Shown piece by piece: positions 44,305-55,064 of a DNA stretch of 64,000 nucleotides; position 1 is the first letter of the stretch; each line of letters opens with the position of its first letter. The notes under the pieces are model-generated. The model did not search any database. It was not told the DNA's origin and saw only the letters and a program-made list of their open reading frames with translations. The DNA lies in assembly GCA_002900995.3 (NCBI GenBank), contig CM035306.1, forward strand, positions 744,001-808,000, given 5' to 3'. This DNA comes from Ganoderma boninense (lineage: Eukaryota; Basidiomycota; Agaricomycetes; Polyporales; Polyporaceae). The position numbers and the translations under genes are program-made.

Positions 44305-45907
44305 ATGTTCGCTTTCAGGACTCTGCTCATCCTCCTCGCCTTCGCTCTCGTCTCGGTTCTTGCTGCTCCCGTCCACCATCGCAGGGGCACCCGTTGCAGA
44401 GCCCCTGCAGCTTCGTCCTCCGTCGCAACTAGCGCTGTTTCATCCGCGGTCGCAATCAGCACGGCTGCTGAGGCGGCCACTGCTTCCACATCGACCTCTG
44501 CAGCCATTGTCTCCGCATCGACTTCTGCGCACATCAGCAGCACGAAGCTTTCCTCGACTCATTCATCCACAAGCACACACAAGGCCTCCTCCAGCACGCA
44601 CAAGACCTCCACCACCTCGAGCGCGAAGCCCGCATCCACCTCGTCTTCGGATAGCGAGAACAACGGCACCTCCGGCCTGCTCAAGAAGCTCTTCCCCGTC
44701 TCGCACCTCTCGTCCTGGACCACCTCCACCTCGTCGTCCAGCGCGCTCCCGCTCGACGACGCGACCCTCGGCGTCACGAAGCTGATCTCCGCGCTCTCGC
44801 ACAACTACGTGACCGCGCCGGACGGCAAGAAGTCGATGCAGGCGCACTACCCCGAGGGCTCGTACACGTTCGGCCACCAGCCCGAGGGCGGCCTGTCCTT
44901 CTACGCCAAGGGCCCGGACAACTTCGACCTCGACAACGCGAAGGAGGTCACGTTCTCGTACTCGGTGCTGTTTGACGACGGCTTCGACTTCAACAAGGGC
45001 GGCAAGCTGCCTGGTGTCTGTGAGTGTTTCACGTTGCTCTCCGGAATTTTCGTGCCTCCGTTAGGATGCATATGGCAGGCGTGCCGGGGCTTCGTGCGCC
45101 GCTGCCGTGATGCCGGACAGTGCCTCGATCCTCAGCCGAAGATTGGCAGAGCTGGCCCTGCTGAAATCGTCGCTCGCGGCGTTGTTCACCGTGCAGTGCC
45201 ATCGCACCGCTCCAGACGGCATCTCGGCAGGCCACCTCAAAGGGACTCGCGAAACCTTGCCGATAGGAGTGAGCGAATGGCCCTCATGATTCGGGTGCCA
45301 GAATCTCACTCTAGCCATCGTCCATCACCATGACCAGCCAGTTCTGACCGCTTTGTTCACAGTCGGCGGTGATTCCTTCGACATCGCCACCTCATGCTCA
45401 GGTGGCCGCCGTGACGACCGCTGCTTCTCGGCCCGCTTTATGTGGCGCACGGACGGCAAGGGCGAGATCTACACCTACCTCCCGCCCGACTACTCCGCGA
45501 ACAAGGCCGTGTGCAACGTCGCGCCCGAGTCCGAGTGCAACGACACGTACGGCGCGTCTGTCGGCCGTGGCTCGTTCAAGTTCACCGCGGGCACGCGCAA
45601 GACAATTGGCCAGCGCGTGCGTCTGAACGACGTCGGGAAGGAGAACGGCGAGCTCGAGCTCTTCGTCGAGGGCAAGAGCATCTTCACCGTCACCGGCCTT
45701 GTGCTCCGTGACTCGAGCGCGGGCAAGTTCCAGGGCATCCAGATGCAGACGTTCTTCGGAGGTGCGTCGTCGTGGATCGCTTTCGATATCTCGCAGATTC
45801 TAACTGATGTGTTCGACTCGATAGGCTCCGACTCCTCGTGGGCGTCCCCCAAGAGCCAGAACACTTGGTTCTCCGACTTCTCGTTCGCCGTCACGGATAC
45901 CTTCTGA
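44305..45907 (+). CDS. PL14 polysaccharide lyase copy D with Ser/Thr-rich linker, secreted
   Basis: Exons 44305-45019, 45363-45761 and 45825-45907 give 398 residues, intact. A signal peptide (MFAFRTLLILLAFALVSVLA) is followed by about 95 residues very rich in Ser, Thr and Ala (for example SSTHSSTSTHKASSSTHKTS). This is probably an O-glycosylated stalk absent from copies A-C. The lyase domain starts near LLKKLFPVSHLSSWTT and has KGGKLPGVFGG and CFSARFMWRTDGKGEIYTYLP, so Lys, Ser-x-Arg and Tyr-x-Tyr are kept. Gly-Leu-Tyr after the catalytic Lys is Gly-Val-Phe here. Intron 1 is 343 nt, far longer than in the other copies. A strongly pyrimidine-rich promoter (44.14-44.22 kb) precedes it. It is the most divergent of the four. 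Confidence 0.9.
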
Positions 45908-46513
45908 GCTACACCGCTCTCCATGATGCGCACCCACGAGAGTCCCCCCACATCACATGATTCCTCACGCTCTACATGGTCCTAGTCCATACGTACCCCG
46001 CACCCCCACACACGCATCACTCAACCGCATCTCCCCTCGCAATATCCCGGTTTATATGCACATGATCTCGGACCCATCCCCGCTTTTTATTTCTCCCGTC
46101 TTACCGTTCCTTGCTCTCGTTACTAACCGCTGTCGGTCGCTCATACTGTTAAGTTATATTCGCGCCCGTGCTCGAGGCACCCGTTCCTTGCTCCCGACTC
46201 CTGCCACGCGCATTCTTTACACGACTGGCTCTTGGAATTCGCGACGGAAGGCTGGGTCGCGGGTCACGGCGCGCCACAGACGCGTTGCGGGGAGGGATAG
46301 GGTTTGGGCTCGCCATGCATATCTGAGCATATGTATTAATTATTGTTCACTACGCGGATTGATTTCTTGCTGGTGCTCATGTTGTTGAATGACATGTCTT
46401 GCTTTGCACGATGACTTGAGTGTTTTGCCATCTCGAGGCGCATGCGTTGATGTCCTTTAGCACTGGTCGGTATTGCTACTTGCTGAACGAGGGAAAAAAG
46501 GCAAGGCGATGGA
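45908..46513. other. Intergenic, 3' of PL14-D
   Basis: This is a 3' UTR and spacer before the tRNA-Gly gene. No gene was recognised. Confidence 0.5.
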
Positions 46514-46584
46514 TGCATCCGCCGGGAGTCGAACCCGGAGCTAGGCCATGGGAAGACCCAATGTTACCGCTACACCACGAATGC
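46514..46584 (-). tRNA. tRNA-Gly(CCC), second copy
   Basis: This is the exact reverse complement of the tRNA at 14212-14282, including acceptor GCATTCG/CGGATGC, anticodon loop TTCCCAT and B box GGTTCGACTCC. It has no intron. Flanks of the two copies are unrelated. Confidence 0.93.
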
Positions 46585-46976
46585 AGTGACTTCAGTAATA
46601 CAATAGTACAATAACAGGTGAAATGAAAGATAGCTGATTACTACCGCACCAGAGTGAGGACTTTTGTGCTTGTATACTTCCGGTTTTCATCCCACTGACC
46701 TTTATCCTGACCATCCATATTTCGTCGAACAGTGAGACTCTAGTTGAAATTGTGTCTCTCGTCGCTCGACTCGCTCCGGGACCGGATCCACTGGGGAACC
46801 CTACAAATAGGTTAGGGCTTGTGACGAGCGTCTGACAGGCGCCTGGGCCCTGTCCCCATATACGAACACCGCCGCGGCCGCAAGCAAGGGGGTGGTTTGT
46901 TTCCCACCACAACCACCACGACGCATATACCTTCATCACCTTGATGCTTCGAGACCTTTTTCCCTGCTACTGAAGT
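46585..46976. other. Spacer between tRNA-Gly and RAP1
   Basis: This is the RAP1 5' region. No other feature was recognised. Confidence 0.5.
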
Positions 46977-49644
46977 ATGGCGATTTCAAGAGACCAGACG
47001 CCTCAGGAGGAAGCGGATCGCGAGGTCTTTGTCGATAACGGCAAGGCAGTCGCGTTCTACTTGTACGGGACGCAGGAGCCAAATTCCGGGTGGGCGTTAT
47101 CTGACGGCGCGCGCCAGGCGTTGACGGACAAGATCACAGTAAGTGGTTTGATCGATCTATGCTCCAGAGCGGCATAAGGGTGAACGCTGAGTGCGGGTGC
47201 CAGGGCCACGGCGGGGATGTGTGCAAATGGAAGGAGGACGCGCAAGTCATCCTCGTGTCGCACCCCGAAGGCCTGGAGAAGCTGAAGCACCAGTACTCGA
47301 CGCGCCGAACCTATGTCGAGAAGCCGACGTTCGTCGACGCGTGCATACGCGACGGCCGGTACGGCCACAAGCCGATTCTGCAGAAGGGCATGGGAGGGCG
47401 ACTGCCCGGCAAGTGAGTTGTTCGCTGACGTGTTGTGCTCTTGGGATGAACTGAAGATCGTGTAGATATCGCCAGGAGTTCACCGTAGCTGACGACCGGA
47501 AGCTATGCGAGTACATCGCGGCGAGGATACCCGACGAGGCGGCCGGCGGACGGACCGGGACTGGAGTCTACGACGAGGTTATTGAGCTGGCTCTGGCGGT
47601 ACGTCTTCGTTCCTGTTCGGCTATCTTGCATCACACGACGGGCAGGGTGGATGTCTCGAGTGTTTGGAAACGTACGGAAATTTCAAGTTTCCTGGTGATT
47701 TTCAAGGTGTTTCGGGATCCAGGAAACGACAAGTTTCCTGGGTGTTTCCCAGGCATGTTTGGACATCGGAAATAGGTGAGATGTTTCCATACATGGGAAA
47801 TCTCGGGGAAGTGCATCAGAAACAGGTATAAAGCATTGTGTTTCTGGACAATGCAGCCTGTTTCTGGCCTGTTTCCTGGCAATTCCCCTTTGTTGAAACG
47901 TTTTGCGCCGTTTCTAGTCTCTGGAAACGCCGCAAAAACAGAAAGGAAACACCACGTTTCCCCAACCACGAATCACCCCGGGAACTGCTGAGAAACTTCA
48001 AAATTCCGTCCTCGTTTCCTGACCGTGTCCCTGATCCCGAAACATCTGCTGTGCCCCGTCGTGTGATCAGTTGTATCTCTACATGGGTGCTAACGGGGTT
48101 TTAGAACCCTGACGATCCAGAGTTGGCATGGGCTCTACGCCACCCTGCGGAGTCTTGGCGGGAGCGCTACAAGAAGAACAGGGAGCGTCTGGACCCCATC
48201 ATCAATCAAATGGTGAAGGCCAACCCTCCACCTCCGGACGGCAAGGGCTTGTACCATCTCAGCCGGCTGGTGAACAGGAGGCGGCAACATGTCGACTTCA
48301 TGCAGAAGAACGCACAGCTTCAGTTGGAAGAGGAGGAAGAGGAGCAGGAGGAAGAATGGGAAGAGGAGCAGGAAGAGGAAGAGGCAGGCGAATTCGAAGC
48401 CCAGCCGGAGGACGCAGAAGAGTTTCCATCGTTCGAACAACCCCAAGCCGCCAAGAGGAGACACACCGACGTCGGCCCCGCAAGACACAGAGAGGGCTCG
48501 CGGCACCGCGAGCGTCGTTCTGCTCCTGACCGCCTCCCCCGAGAGCGCAGTCCTTCCCGCGAATTCCAGCAGAGTTTCGACGACATGGAGGGGTGAGTCC
48601 CATTCGATGCTGCGCGCTCTCGAGAGCTCACGCACAAGCAGTTATCCGTTCGAGCCACCAAGCCCACAAGCGGGCCCGTCTGGCACTCAGCGCACCCCAT
48701 CGCCCGTCAAGAAACCACCGCCTCCGCGACCTATCCGGACGACCGCTGCAAAGCGTTCTGCCGCGGACCAGGTGCCTATGAGCTCACAGGCGACGCTCGT
48801 GAACCCCACACAACCACGCCGCGGTGCACCAGCTCGCCAGGAACGTGAAGATGCTGCAACCCATCAGCAGCAGAAGCGACGGAAAACTCAGGGCCAGGCC
48901 TTCGTCCTCCTTGACGCGCCACGTGTTCGGGGTCGGCATCAGGCTCCGCCAACGCAGGACGAGGGTGAAGACGAGGAGCCCATGGACGAACTGGAGGAGG
49001 AGGCACAGTCGGCACCCGTGGGGCGGACGAACGAGGAGGCGCAGGAAGTCGAGGAGCTCCTCGGCGGCAGCTCAGAGCACAGCGGACGCGGTTCCCCCGC
49101 CGACGAGTCCGACATGGAGGTGATGGACAGCGAGGACGAGCGTGCCCGCCGGAACCTCTCTCTCGGCCCCCTTCGTGCAGGTGGGGCTCAGTCTAGCCGC
49201 GCAGCGTCTGGTGCATCGCGCAAGCGGCCCGTGCCCAAGATCGAGGTCGAGGACATGGCCGCGTTCGCGCAGGGCCTGAACTTGGGCTTCGGGGGTGGTG
49301 GTGCGAGCCGTCGCCCGTCCGGGTCCGCGGTTTCTGGATCCTCGGCGCTGGCTGTCCTGCGACAGCGAGAACAAGGACAAGGCCAGGGGGCGGTCACGCC
49401 GTCCGCCTCGCGGAGCTTGCAGCGGGAGCCGAGCGTGACAGAGTCGACGTCGGCGTCGTCCTCAGGGAAGGGCAGGGATCCGGTGAACCGGGTGCCGCTA
49501 GACGGGACGCGGGCGAGCGCGCAGAAGCAGCGGGCGAGGGAGAGCGCGCAGCAGGAGGAGTACGTGCCTGAGGCGGGGACGAGGGCTGCGATGCTGAGCG
49601 GGAAGCGGCTGAGGAGTCGGCAGCTGGCGGGGACGAGGGGGTGA
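46977..49644 (+). CDS. RAP1: RAP1-like telomere-binding protein (BRCT plus Rap1-type Myb)
   Basis: Rap1 binds telomeric chromatin within shelterin-like complexes. Five exons (46977-47138, about 47192-47412, 47466-47598, 48105-48592, 48642-49644) give 668 residues in frame. Residues about 15-120 form a BRCT domain (VFVDNGKAVAFYLYG; RRTYVEKPTFVDACIRDGR). Residues about 125-215 match the Rap1 Myb domain: YRQEFTVADDRKLCEYIAAR, then WALRHPAESWRERYKKNRER. A Glu-rich run follows (EEEEEEQEEEWEEEQEEEE). A long charged, disordered region has a possible nuclear signal (KRRKTQ; SRKRPVPKIEVED). I did not recognise a C-terminal RCT fold. Intron 3 (47599-48104, 506 nt) is ten times normal size and hosts a repeat element. 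Confidence 0.82.
47666..48020. mobile_element. Foldback/MITE-like insertion in RAP1 intron 3
   Basis: The left end GGAAACGTACGGAAATTTCA (47666-47685, continuing AGTTTCCT) is matched, inverted, by sequence at about 47990-48020 (reverse complement GGAAACGAGGACGGAATTTT then GAAGTTTCTC). The interior is packed with GTTTC/GAAAC in both orientations, about 20 in 350 bp. There is no coding capacity. The element explains why the intron is 506 nt; precise ends and target duplication are not resolved. Confidence 0.6.
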
Positions 49645-50022
49645 TGCCTGCCCATTTGGGGTCGATGTGTTTCGATGGTTGGTGTGGTTTGATATCTGAC
49701 TAGTCGGCTTGGAGCCTCTGATTGCTTTACATATACGCGCGTATCTTACATTTACACTAACTGCAGCGGAGTTCTTGGAGCGAATTCTGTTATCTTTCTT
49801 GAGCTTGGGTTGTACTATACAGACGTTTTGTGGTCGCTTTGTGATGATTTGCTCGCAAAGTTCCTTCTTGTGCGACCACGAGTCTCACCTGTGGTTTTAT
49901 CTTCTCCCAAGTTCTGAGGCTGTGCTGACGTGGTTTCGATTTGCCCCGGTTCGAATAAGCGCCTGATACTGGCTCCTCCAACTCGAACACCACGGCGATC
50001 GCAAGGACGATGAACCACCGAC
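49645..50022. other. Spacer between RAP1 and the methyltransferase
   Basis: This holds the RAP1 3' region and the methyltransferase promoter. No other feature was seen. Confidence 0.5.
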
Positions 50023-50903
50023 ATGACCGACTACGGAAGCTCCTGTGATGGCGTGGAAGACTTTGCAGCAGCGAACACAGCGTACTTTGACCAACGAGCG
50101 CACCAGCTCGGGGATCATGGCCACGGGCATGAGCTTGGGCGCAAGAACGTCGCCGCGATGCGCAAGGCGTGGCCCGAGCTCTTCGGCGAAGAGAGGACGG
50201 TGGCCATGGACTACGCGTGTGGGATAGGTTGGACGTCGCTCTGTCTTGGTTACTCTTTTGGAGATATGCTCATAGGCCTTACGTGTTCATATTTCAGGAA
50301 ACGTATCCCAGACGCTCTGCCAGTATGTCAAGAGCGTCGTCGGAGTGGATATTAGCCAGGCATCTGTGGATCGCTTCAACGCCCAGGCAGCGAATCAGGG
50401 CCTCGAACCCGAAGAGATGCGGGCTGTCTGTGCCGAGCTCAAGGGCGAGCCTGACGAGCTCGACGGGCTCAAGTTTGACATCATCGTGGTCAGTCATCGG
50501 TCTATTCACACTGACCACCTCCTTTCGCTGCGGCGGCTGATGCAATCCCACTCAGTGTTGCGCTTCATATCACCACTTTCCCACCATTGCGGGGACAACA
50601 CGGATGCTGGCGTCGTTCCTCAAGCCTGGCGGCGCCCTCCTCGTTGCGGATATCAAGGCCGAAGAAGACGGCCGCGTCATATTCCCCGAGGTCCACCACC
50701 ACCTCGTCCCGCACACGCGCGGAATAAGCGAAGAGACCATGCGCTCGGCGTTCGAGCACGCCGGGTTGGCTGCTTACGAGATGAGGGAATCTTTCCGGGC
50801 GAAGATGCGCTCAACTGGCGAGCATGTGCGATGGTTCGTGGCGCGGGGTGACATGCCTCACTCACTCTGGGATATGGATCCGACGGATGAACCGATAGTG
50901 TAG
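50023..50903 (+). CDS. Class I SAM-dependent methyltransferase
   Basis: Three exons (50023-50227, 50298-50488, 50556-50903) give 247 residues. MDYACGIGNVSQTL is motif I, the glycine loop that binds S-adenosylmethionine, completed across intron 1. VVGVDISQASVDRFN is the acidic-loop motif, and LKFDIIVCCASYHHF then FLKPGGALLVADI are motifs III-IV of the UbiE-like group. The His-rich start (HGHGHE) lies before motif I. The acceptor is unknown; fungal relatives are mostly annotated as small-molecule methyltransferases. Two decayed relatives lie downstream on minus (53.6-54.1 and 60.4-60.7 kb), so this family has been copied together with the kinase-like genes. No defect was seen in this copy. Confidence 0.82.
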
Positions 50904-51733
50904 TTTTATGCAATACACCGGTACGCCGTATCTCGTTCACATGGCATGGAAGGTGCCTCATCTAAATTCCTCACGGTCTCACACAGTGTTGAAGGCACCG
51001 CCGCTGAAAAACAACAAGGGTCACTGTTTTCGGCCAAGTAACTGTATGGATGGCATGCATGAGCGGCCGCAGTCAAGCCCTAAATGTACGAGAACGCCAT
51101 GCCTCGAGGCGTAGAGTCATAGCCTGCCACCAGGAGACGAATCGCGATCAACGACCACAGCGCGATGTTCTTCGGCGGCGCAGCGCAGTTACTCTCGGGA
51201 GTCCTACGGATATGCGTCGCAGCGTCTGGAAGTACATGGAACATTTTTTCCAGCCAGAGCGGTGTACCCACCGGCAGCTGGGCGAGCTTCTCTTGTGGCG
51301 GTACTGAGCGGCGACTGATCATGTTTGGCTTGTTCTCACTCGATGCGGACAATTGAACCCGTCCAGATTAGTACAAGGCAGAGTAGGTGCTTCCTCCAAA
51401 ATTTTCCGCTGACACTTTCACGACATCCGCGCCACCAACACCATGATCGTCGGTAATGCATAAGGAGTCGGAGATTTGGAGTACTGGCGCAGAGGTGCCA
51501 GTGGTGGCGGTCGAGACGGTAGAGACGGAATTTCAGACAGACTCGGATCAAGGTGGGCGCTGAACGTAACGTTGAACACGTGGCCATTCGGCGCCCAGGT
51601 GGTTCAAGTTCTTGAGCGCCTGCCGCCTTGTTCAGATTGCGCGTTCCACTCCAGGGGTTGCCGAATACTTCTGCCCTCTTGCCTCCAAAATATCTTCTAG
51701 TCCCGGTTTTCAGCCTACACAAGCCTCTTTGAC
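50904..51733. other. Spacer with an old copy of the repeated block, and K3 promoter
   Basis: About 50.99-51.33 kb is weakly but recognisably related to 54.39-54.65 and 60.98-61.25 kb (shared GAATGTACCAGAACGCC-like and GCGGCGAC segments). The frame on minus at 51080-51352 has no known domain. The K3 upstream motif is at 51590-51622. Confidence 0.45.
51590..51622 (+). promoter_or_regulatory. Shared upstream motif of kinase-like genes (K3)
   Basis: It reads GGCGCCCAGGTGGTTCAAGT followed by TCTTGAGCGCC, and lies 112 bp before the K3 ATG. Confidence 0.6.
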
Positions 51734-53341
51734 ATGCCCTCGCGAGACGAATCGGGTGGGCCTAATGGCTCCCGGGAGGGGATGCCAGTGCTTGACGACT
51801 CAACACTTCCCAACGTCAGTGGCTTCGAAACATATCCTTGGCTTATATCTGATTATATTTTTTCAGGTGCCAGATGGGGGCCTCTCTATGATGGGAGTGG
51901 AAGACACCTACGCATGGCGCAAGATGATACCCTTCTGGCGAGCTTATCATCCGTGGCTAGCAGAGCGAGGATTCGATCTCTTCGAACCCATTCCTGATGA
52001 CTACCAAAGCGGCTACATTTTTCCTCCGCCTACTGAATGCCCTCCAGCTTTACCCTATGCCATCTATGCCGATGTTGAACCAGTGACATCTAGCCAGCTC
52101 CCGCCATTCGTGAGTGCGGTCGACGCCGATCAGTTATCCTTTGAAAGCTCAATTTTTACCACAGGCAAAATTCGCGCCCGCCCGTGATTCCTGCACGCGG
52201 GACGTCATTATTAAACTCGTGGAGAAGGATTCAGACGAATACCGCGTGTATCAAGAGCTCCTTCTTTGTGGGCACTCATCAGGAGCAGATTTCCAATGCG
52301 TAATGCAACCCGTGGCCATCCTTGACAGCCAACACGATTTTTCCTTCGTCGTGCTGCCTAGGTTCGCTCGGCTGTCTTCCCCTTCCTGCACTATGACTCA
52401 TATGATCTAGATGGGGAGATTATGCGCCCCTCGAAACCCTCAAGACAGTTGGCGCAACTCTATCATTCATGCGGTGCTTGCTCAAGGTGAGGATTTTGCC
52501 TGTGCCAGAGATCCATGGCTGACATCACCCAGGGTCTAGCCTTCCTGCACAGTCGTCGGATCGTACACCGTGTAGGTCTAGTTTCCCTATCACCTGATTC
52601 ATGCTTGACTGATGTCTATGGCGTACAGGATATTGATTTCCACAACATTATGGTCAATTATTATTGTTTCGGTCTTCGCGGGAAGAAATTCTCCCACGCG
52701 GTTGAGGAGCATCGACAAAGCCCCGATGCTGTACACTGTCTCATGGATTTCGACAGGTCGCTAAAGTTACCATCGGACACGTCGCTCGACACATGCCGTC
52801 TGCCCGCAGAGGCAGCGATGGTGTCGGGGACGCCGTACCAGCCACCCGACCTCTGTCTGGCCGAGCACGACTACAATCCGTTCGCGTACGACGTTGCGTG
52901 TCTCGGAAACATGTTCAGGATAACTTATGTTGTGCGTCGTCCTCCCTGCTGCTCACCGCCTAATGCCAGTACATGGAGGATTGACAGTGCGAACAGGATC
53001 TCGTCCCCATCGTCCCCATGCTCGCTCCTCTTTTCGACCAGATGACGACCCATGTCATTTCGGAGCGTCTCAAGGCGGCAGATGCATTCGCAATCTTCGA
53101 GGATGCGACGCGCCATTTACCTGCCGATGTGCTCTGCATGCCAGTGCAGCTGGAAGGGGATTGGGATTGTTTGGAAGATTCAAGCGTATATTGGGCGAAG
53201 GTGCCTCCGGGTTTCTGCACGGCTCGGGGGCTCTACCGCACGCCGCCACTGTCACTCGTCCGTCGGTTGCTGAATGCTATTGCTGGATATAGGATCGGAT
53301 GGAAGGTACTGATATTCCTGCGCAGTCTGTTCCGTATATAG
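51734..53341 (+). CDS. Kinase-like protein K3 of the expanded local family
   Basis: Seven exons (51734-51814, 51867-52109, 52165-52361, 52411-52486, 52533-52571, 52629-52931, 52997-53341) give an intact 427-residue protein and define the family's structure. The N-terminal block is MIPFWRAYHPWLAERGFDLF then YIFPPPTECPPALPYA. RDVIIKLVEKDSDEYRVYQEL carries the likely ATP-binding Lys. HRD-IDFHNIMVNYY is the catalytic loop, assembled across intron 5. LMDFDRSLKLP is in the DFG position, and AEHDYNPFAYDVACLGNMF in the helix-F position. The C-terminal exon (APLFDQMTTHVISERLKAAD ... TPPLSLVRRLLNAIAGYRIG) is specific to the family. There is no signal peptide or membrane segment. Kinase-like fold is inferred from motifs; activity and partners are unknown. 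Confidence 0.82.
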
Positions 53342-53420
53342 GAAGGGTTGTTTTGTGCTAGATTTCACGGCGGAACCCCAGCGCCTGGCATTGCCTGGTA
53401 TCGACCGCGACCGATCTTCG
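53342..53420. repeat. Direct duplicate of the 3' flank of K3 (partner at 60302-60395)
   Basis: GATTTCACGGCGGAAC, TGCCTGGTATCGACCG and TCTTCGAAGCTG recur in the same order behind K5. This shows that K3 and K5 are tandem duplicates that include the 3' flank. Confidence 0.7.
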
Positions 53421-53614
53421 AAGCTGTCTCGACTCGGACGCGTGCCGTCTGCCTGCGGACGAATTCCTAGCGTGGCGGTGCTCTCCCAGTCGCGCGACTT
53501 CCACCTACAAGCTACTAGTACCAGAACGCGACTCCGAGGGACGAATAGCGAGGTGAGCATGAGCGCCAGGAAGAGGACATGGAGATGGCACTGACAGGAC
53601 AACGGGTCTGGATG

Positions 53615-54062
53615 CCGCCAGTGCCGTGATTAGATCGAACTTGGTGCCATCCAGTTTGCCCCTCCCTCCCCTGAGCTCAACACTTACGGCCTTCATGGTT
53701 GCCCGGTGCCACCGATCTTCTTCGCCGCGACTCGGGGCACGTTGCACCGGTCGACGGAGACCTGGCTGGAGCTGATATCTACCGCTACGATCTTCTCGAC
53801 GCTGCTCCACAATCATTCCTGCTTCTTCCTCTCCGGCAGAGGGCTAATTCAAGACGATTGGCTCCGAGGTGACTCACCGACACCGCACGAGAAGTCCAGG
53901 ACGACGGTGCGCTCCTCGAGCTGCCCTCCTTGTGGGCCGTGCTGCGCCAGCCCGCATACGCCTCCTCACCGTCGTGCGCGTATTCTTCGCAGTGTGCCCT
54001 GTTTGCGGCCGCGAAGTCATGGGTATGGTCATGGTTGTGGCCGTGCTCGTGCCACCGCGTCC
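53615..54062 (-). pseudogene. Decayed SAM methyltransferase relic 1
   Basis: On minus, fragments in different frames match the gene at 50023-50903. They are DFAAANRAHCEEYA with a His-rich HEHGHNHDHTH before it, EERTVVLDFSCGVG (motif I), VDISSSQVSVDRCN (against VDISQASVDRFN) and MKAVSVELRGG...LDGTKFDLIT (against MRAVCAELKG...LDGLKFDIIV). Frame changes and loss of the C-terminal half make it non-coding. Confidence 0.7.
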
Positions 54063-54099
54063 GTACGGCGTACGGCTGACAGCCGGCGCCCTTTCACGG

Positions 54100-54660
54100 G
54101 CGGCATCGATATCGCTGTGCTTGTAGCTCGTGGGCGCAGAGTGCCGCTCTCGAGCTGGACGTTGCAAATTGATGGATGGAAAGCATTGCGCAGCACGCCG
54201 GTGAGTTGTGTTTGTGTCCTATTCACATGGCGAGTGAAGGGTGCATCGTATTGATTCGCCGTAGTTGGCACAAGGTTCTGATCAAGGGTGCCCTTGAATG
54301 CTCGAGAACAGCCACTTGCTTGAAGAGCTGCTGCTTTCAAGTTCGGCCCGGGAATTCGACAATAGGTTGGGCACCAGAAGGCGTGCCCCGAATGTACCAG
54401 AACGCCGTGCGTCAAGGCGCAGAGTCAGAACCCGTCGCGAGGCATATCATGATGGGGCGACCACAGCAGCACTGTTGTGGTTCTTTCGCGATGTGGCGGG
54501 GCTAGTGAGGGAGCCCTACCATAGAGAGCGGTATCTGGGAGCACAGGCTATGCAGGTCTATCATGGGAGTTCCTTCTCTACCAGACCGATGGGTCGAAAT
54601 GGTTGATGTTGTCCTGCGGTGGCACCGAGCGGCGACCTTGTATTTAATATTTATCAGAAA
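54100..54660. repeat. Duplicated intergenic block, copy 1 (partner at 60680-61270)
   Basis: Long stretches are almost identical in the two places, for example GTGCATCGTATTGATTCGCC, CACAAGGTTCTGATCAAGGG and GAAGAGCTGCTGCTTTC. No recognised coding product. It lies between a methyltransferase relic and a kinase-like gene in both units. Confidence 0.75.
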
Positions 54661-54900
54661 ACCTGGCTCCCTCCTTTTGTACAGCGCCACTTCGGAGTCA
54701 GAACACGTCAGGGCAGGGTTCTTCATCATCATTTATGCGATACCCACGCCGCCGAATCCACGATTATCGGCGCAAGTATTTCAAGTCAGGCCAGGAAAGG
54801 AGTCAGGGATGGCGGTGGCCGAGGGCGGCCGAGACGGAGAGGACTCGGGGAGAAAATCAACCAAAGATCAAGCTACCAAGCTTAAGGGTGGCGAGCCGTT

Positions 54901-54945
54901 TGGCGCCCACATGGCCCACATGTTGGTTGAAGTTCTGGAGCGCCC
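54901..54945 (+). promoter_or_regulatory. Shared upstream motif of kinase-like genes (K4)
   Basis: GGCGCCCACATGG, then GTTGGTTGAAGTTCTGGAGC and GCCCG, 120 bp before the K4 ATG. Confidence 0.6.
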
Positions 54946-55064
54946 GTTCGTTGGCACTGACGTTGACTTCTAGCGGAGGATTGTCCCTTCCCTTTTCCCT
55001 CTCGCTCTCGTGGTCCACTAAACATCCACTGGTCTCGGTTGCACCATTTGAAGGCGTTTTTGAT

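Noticed and set aside
46511..46520. GGATGCATCC as a further member of the decamer set
   Set aside because: It coincides with the conserved 3' acceptor end of tRNA-Gly, so the match is explained by the tRNA.
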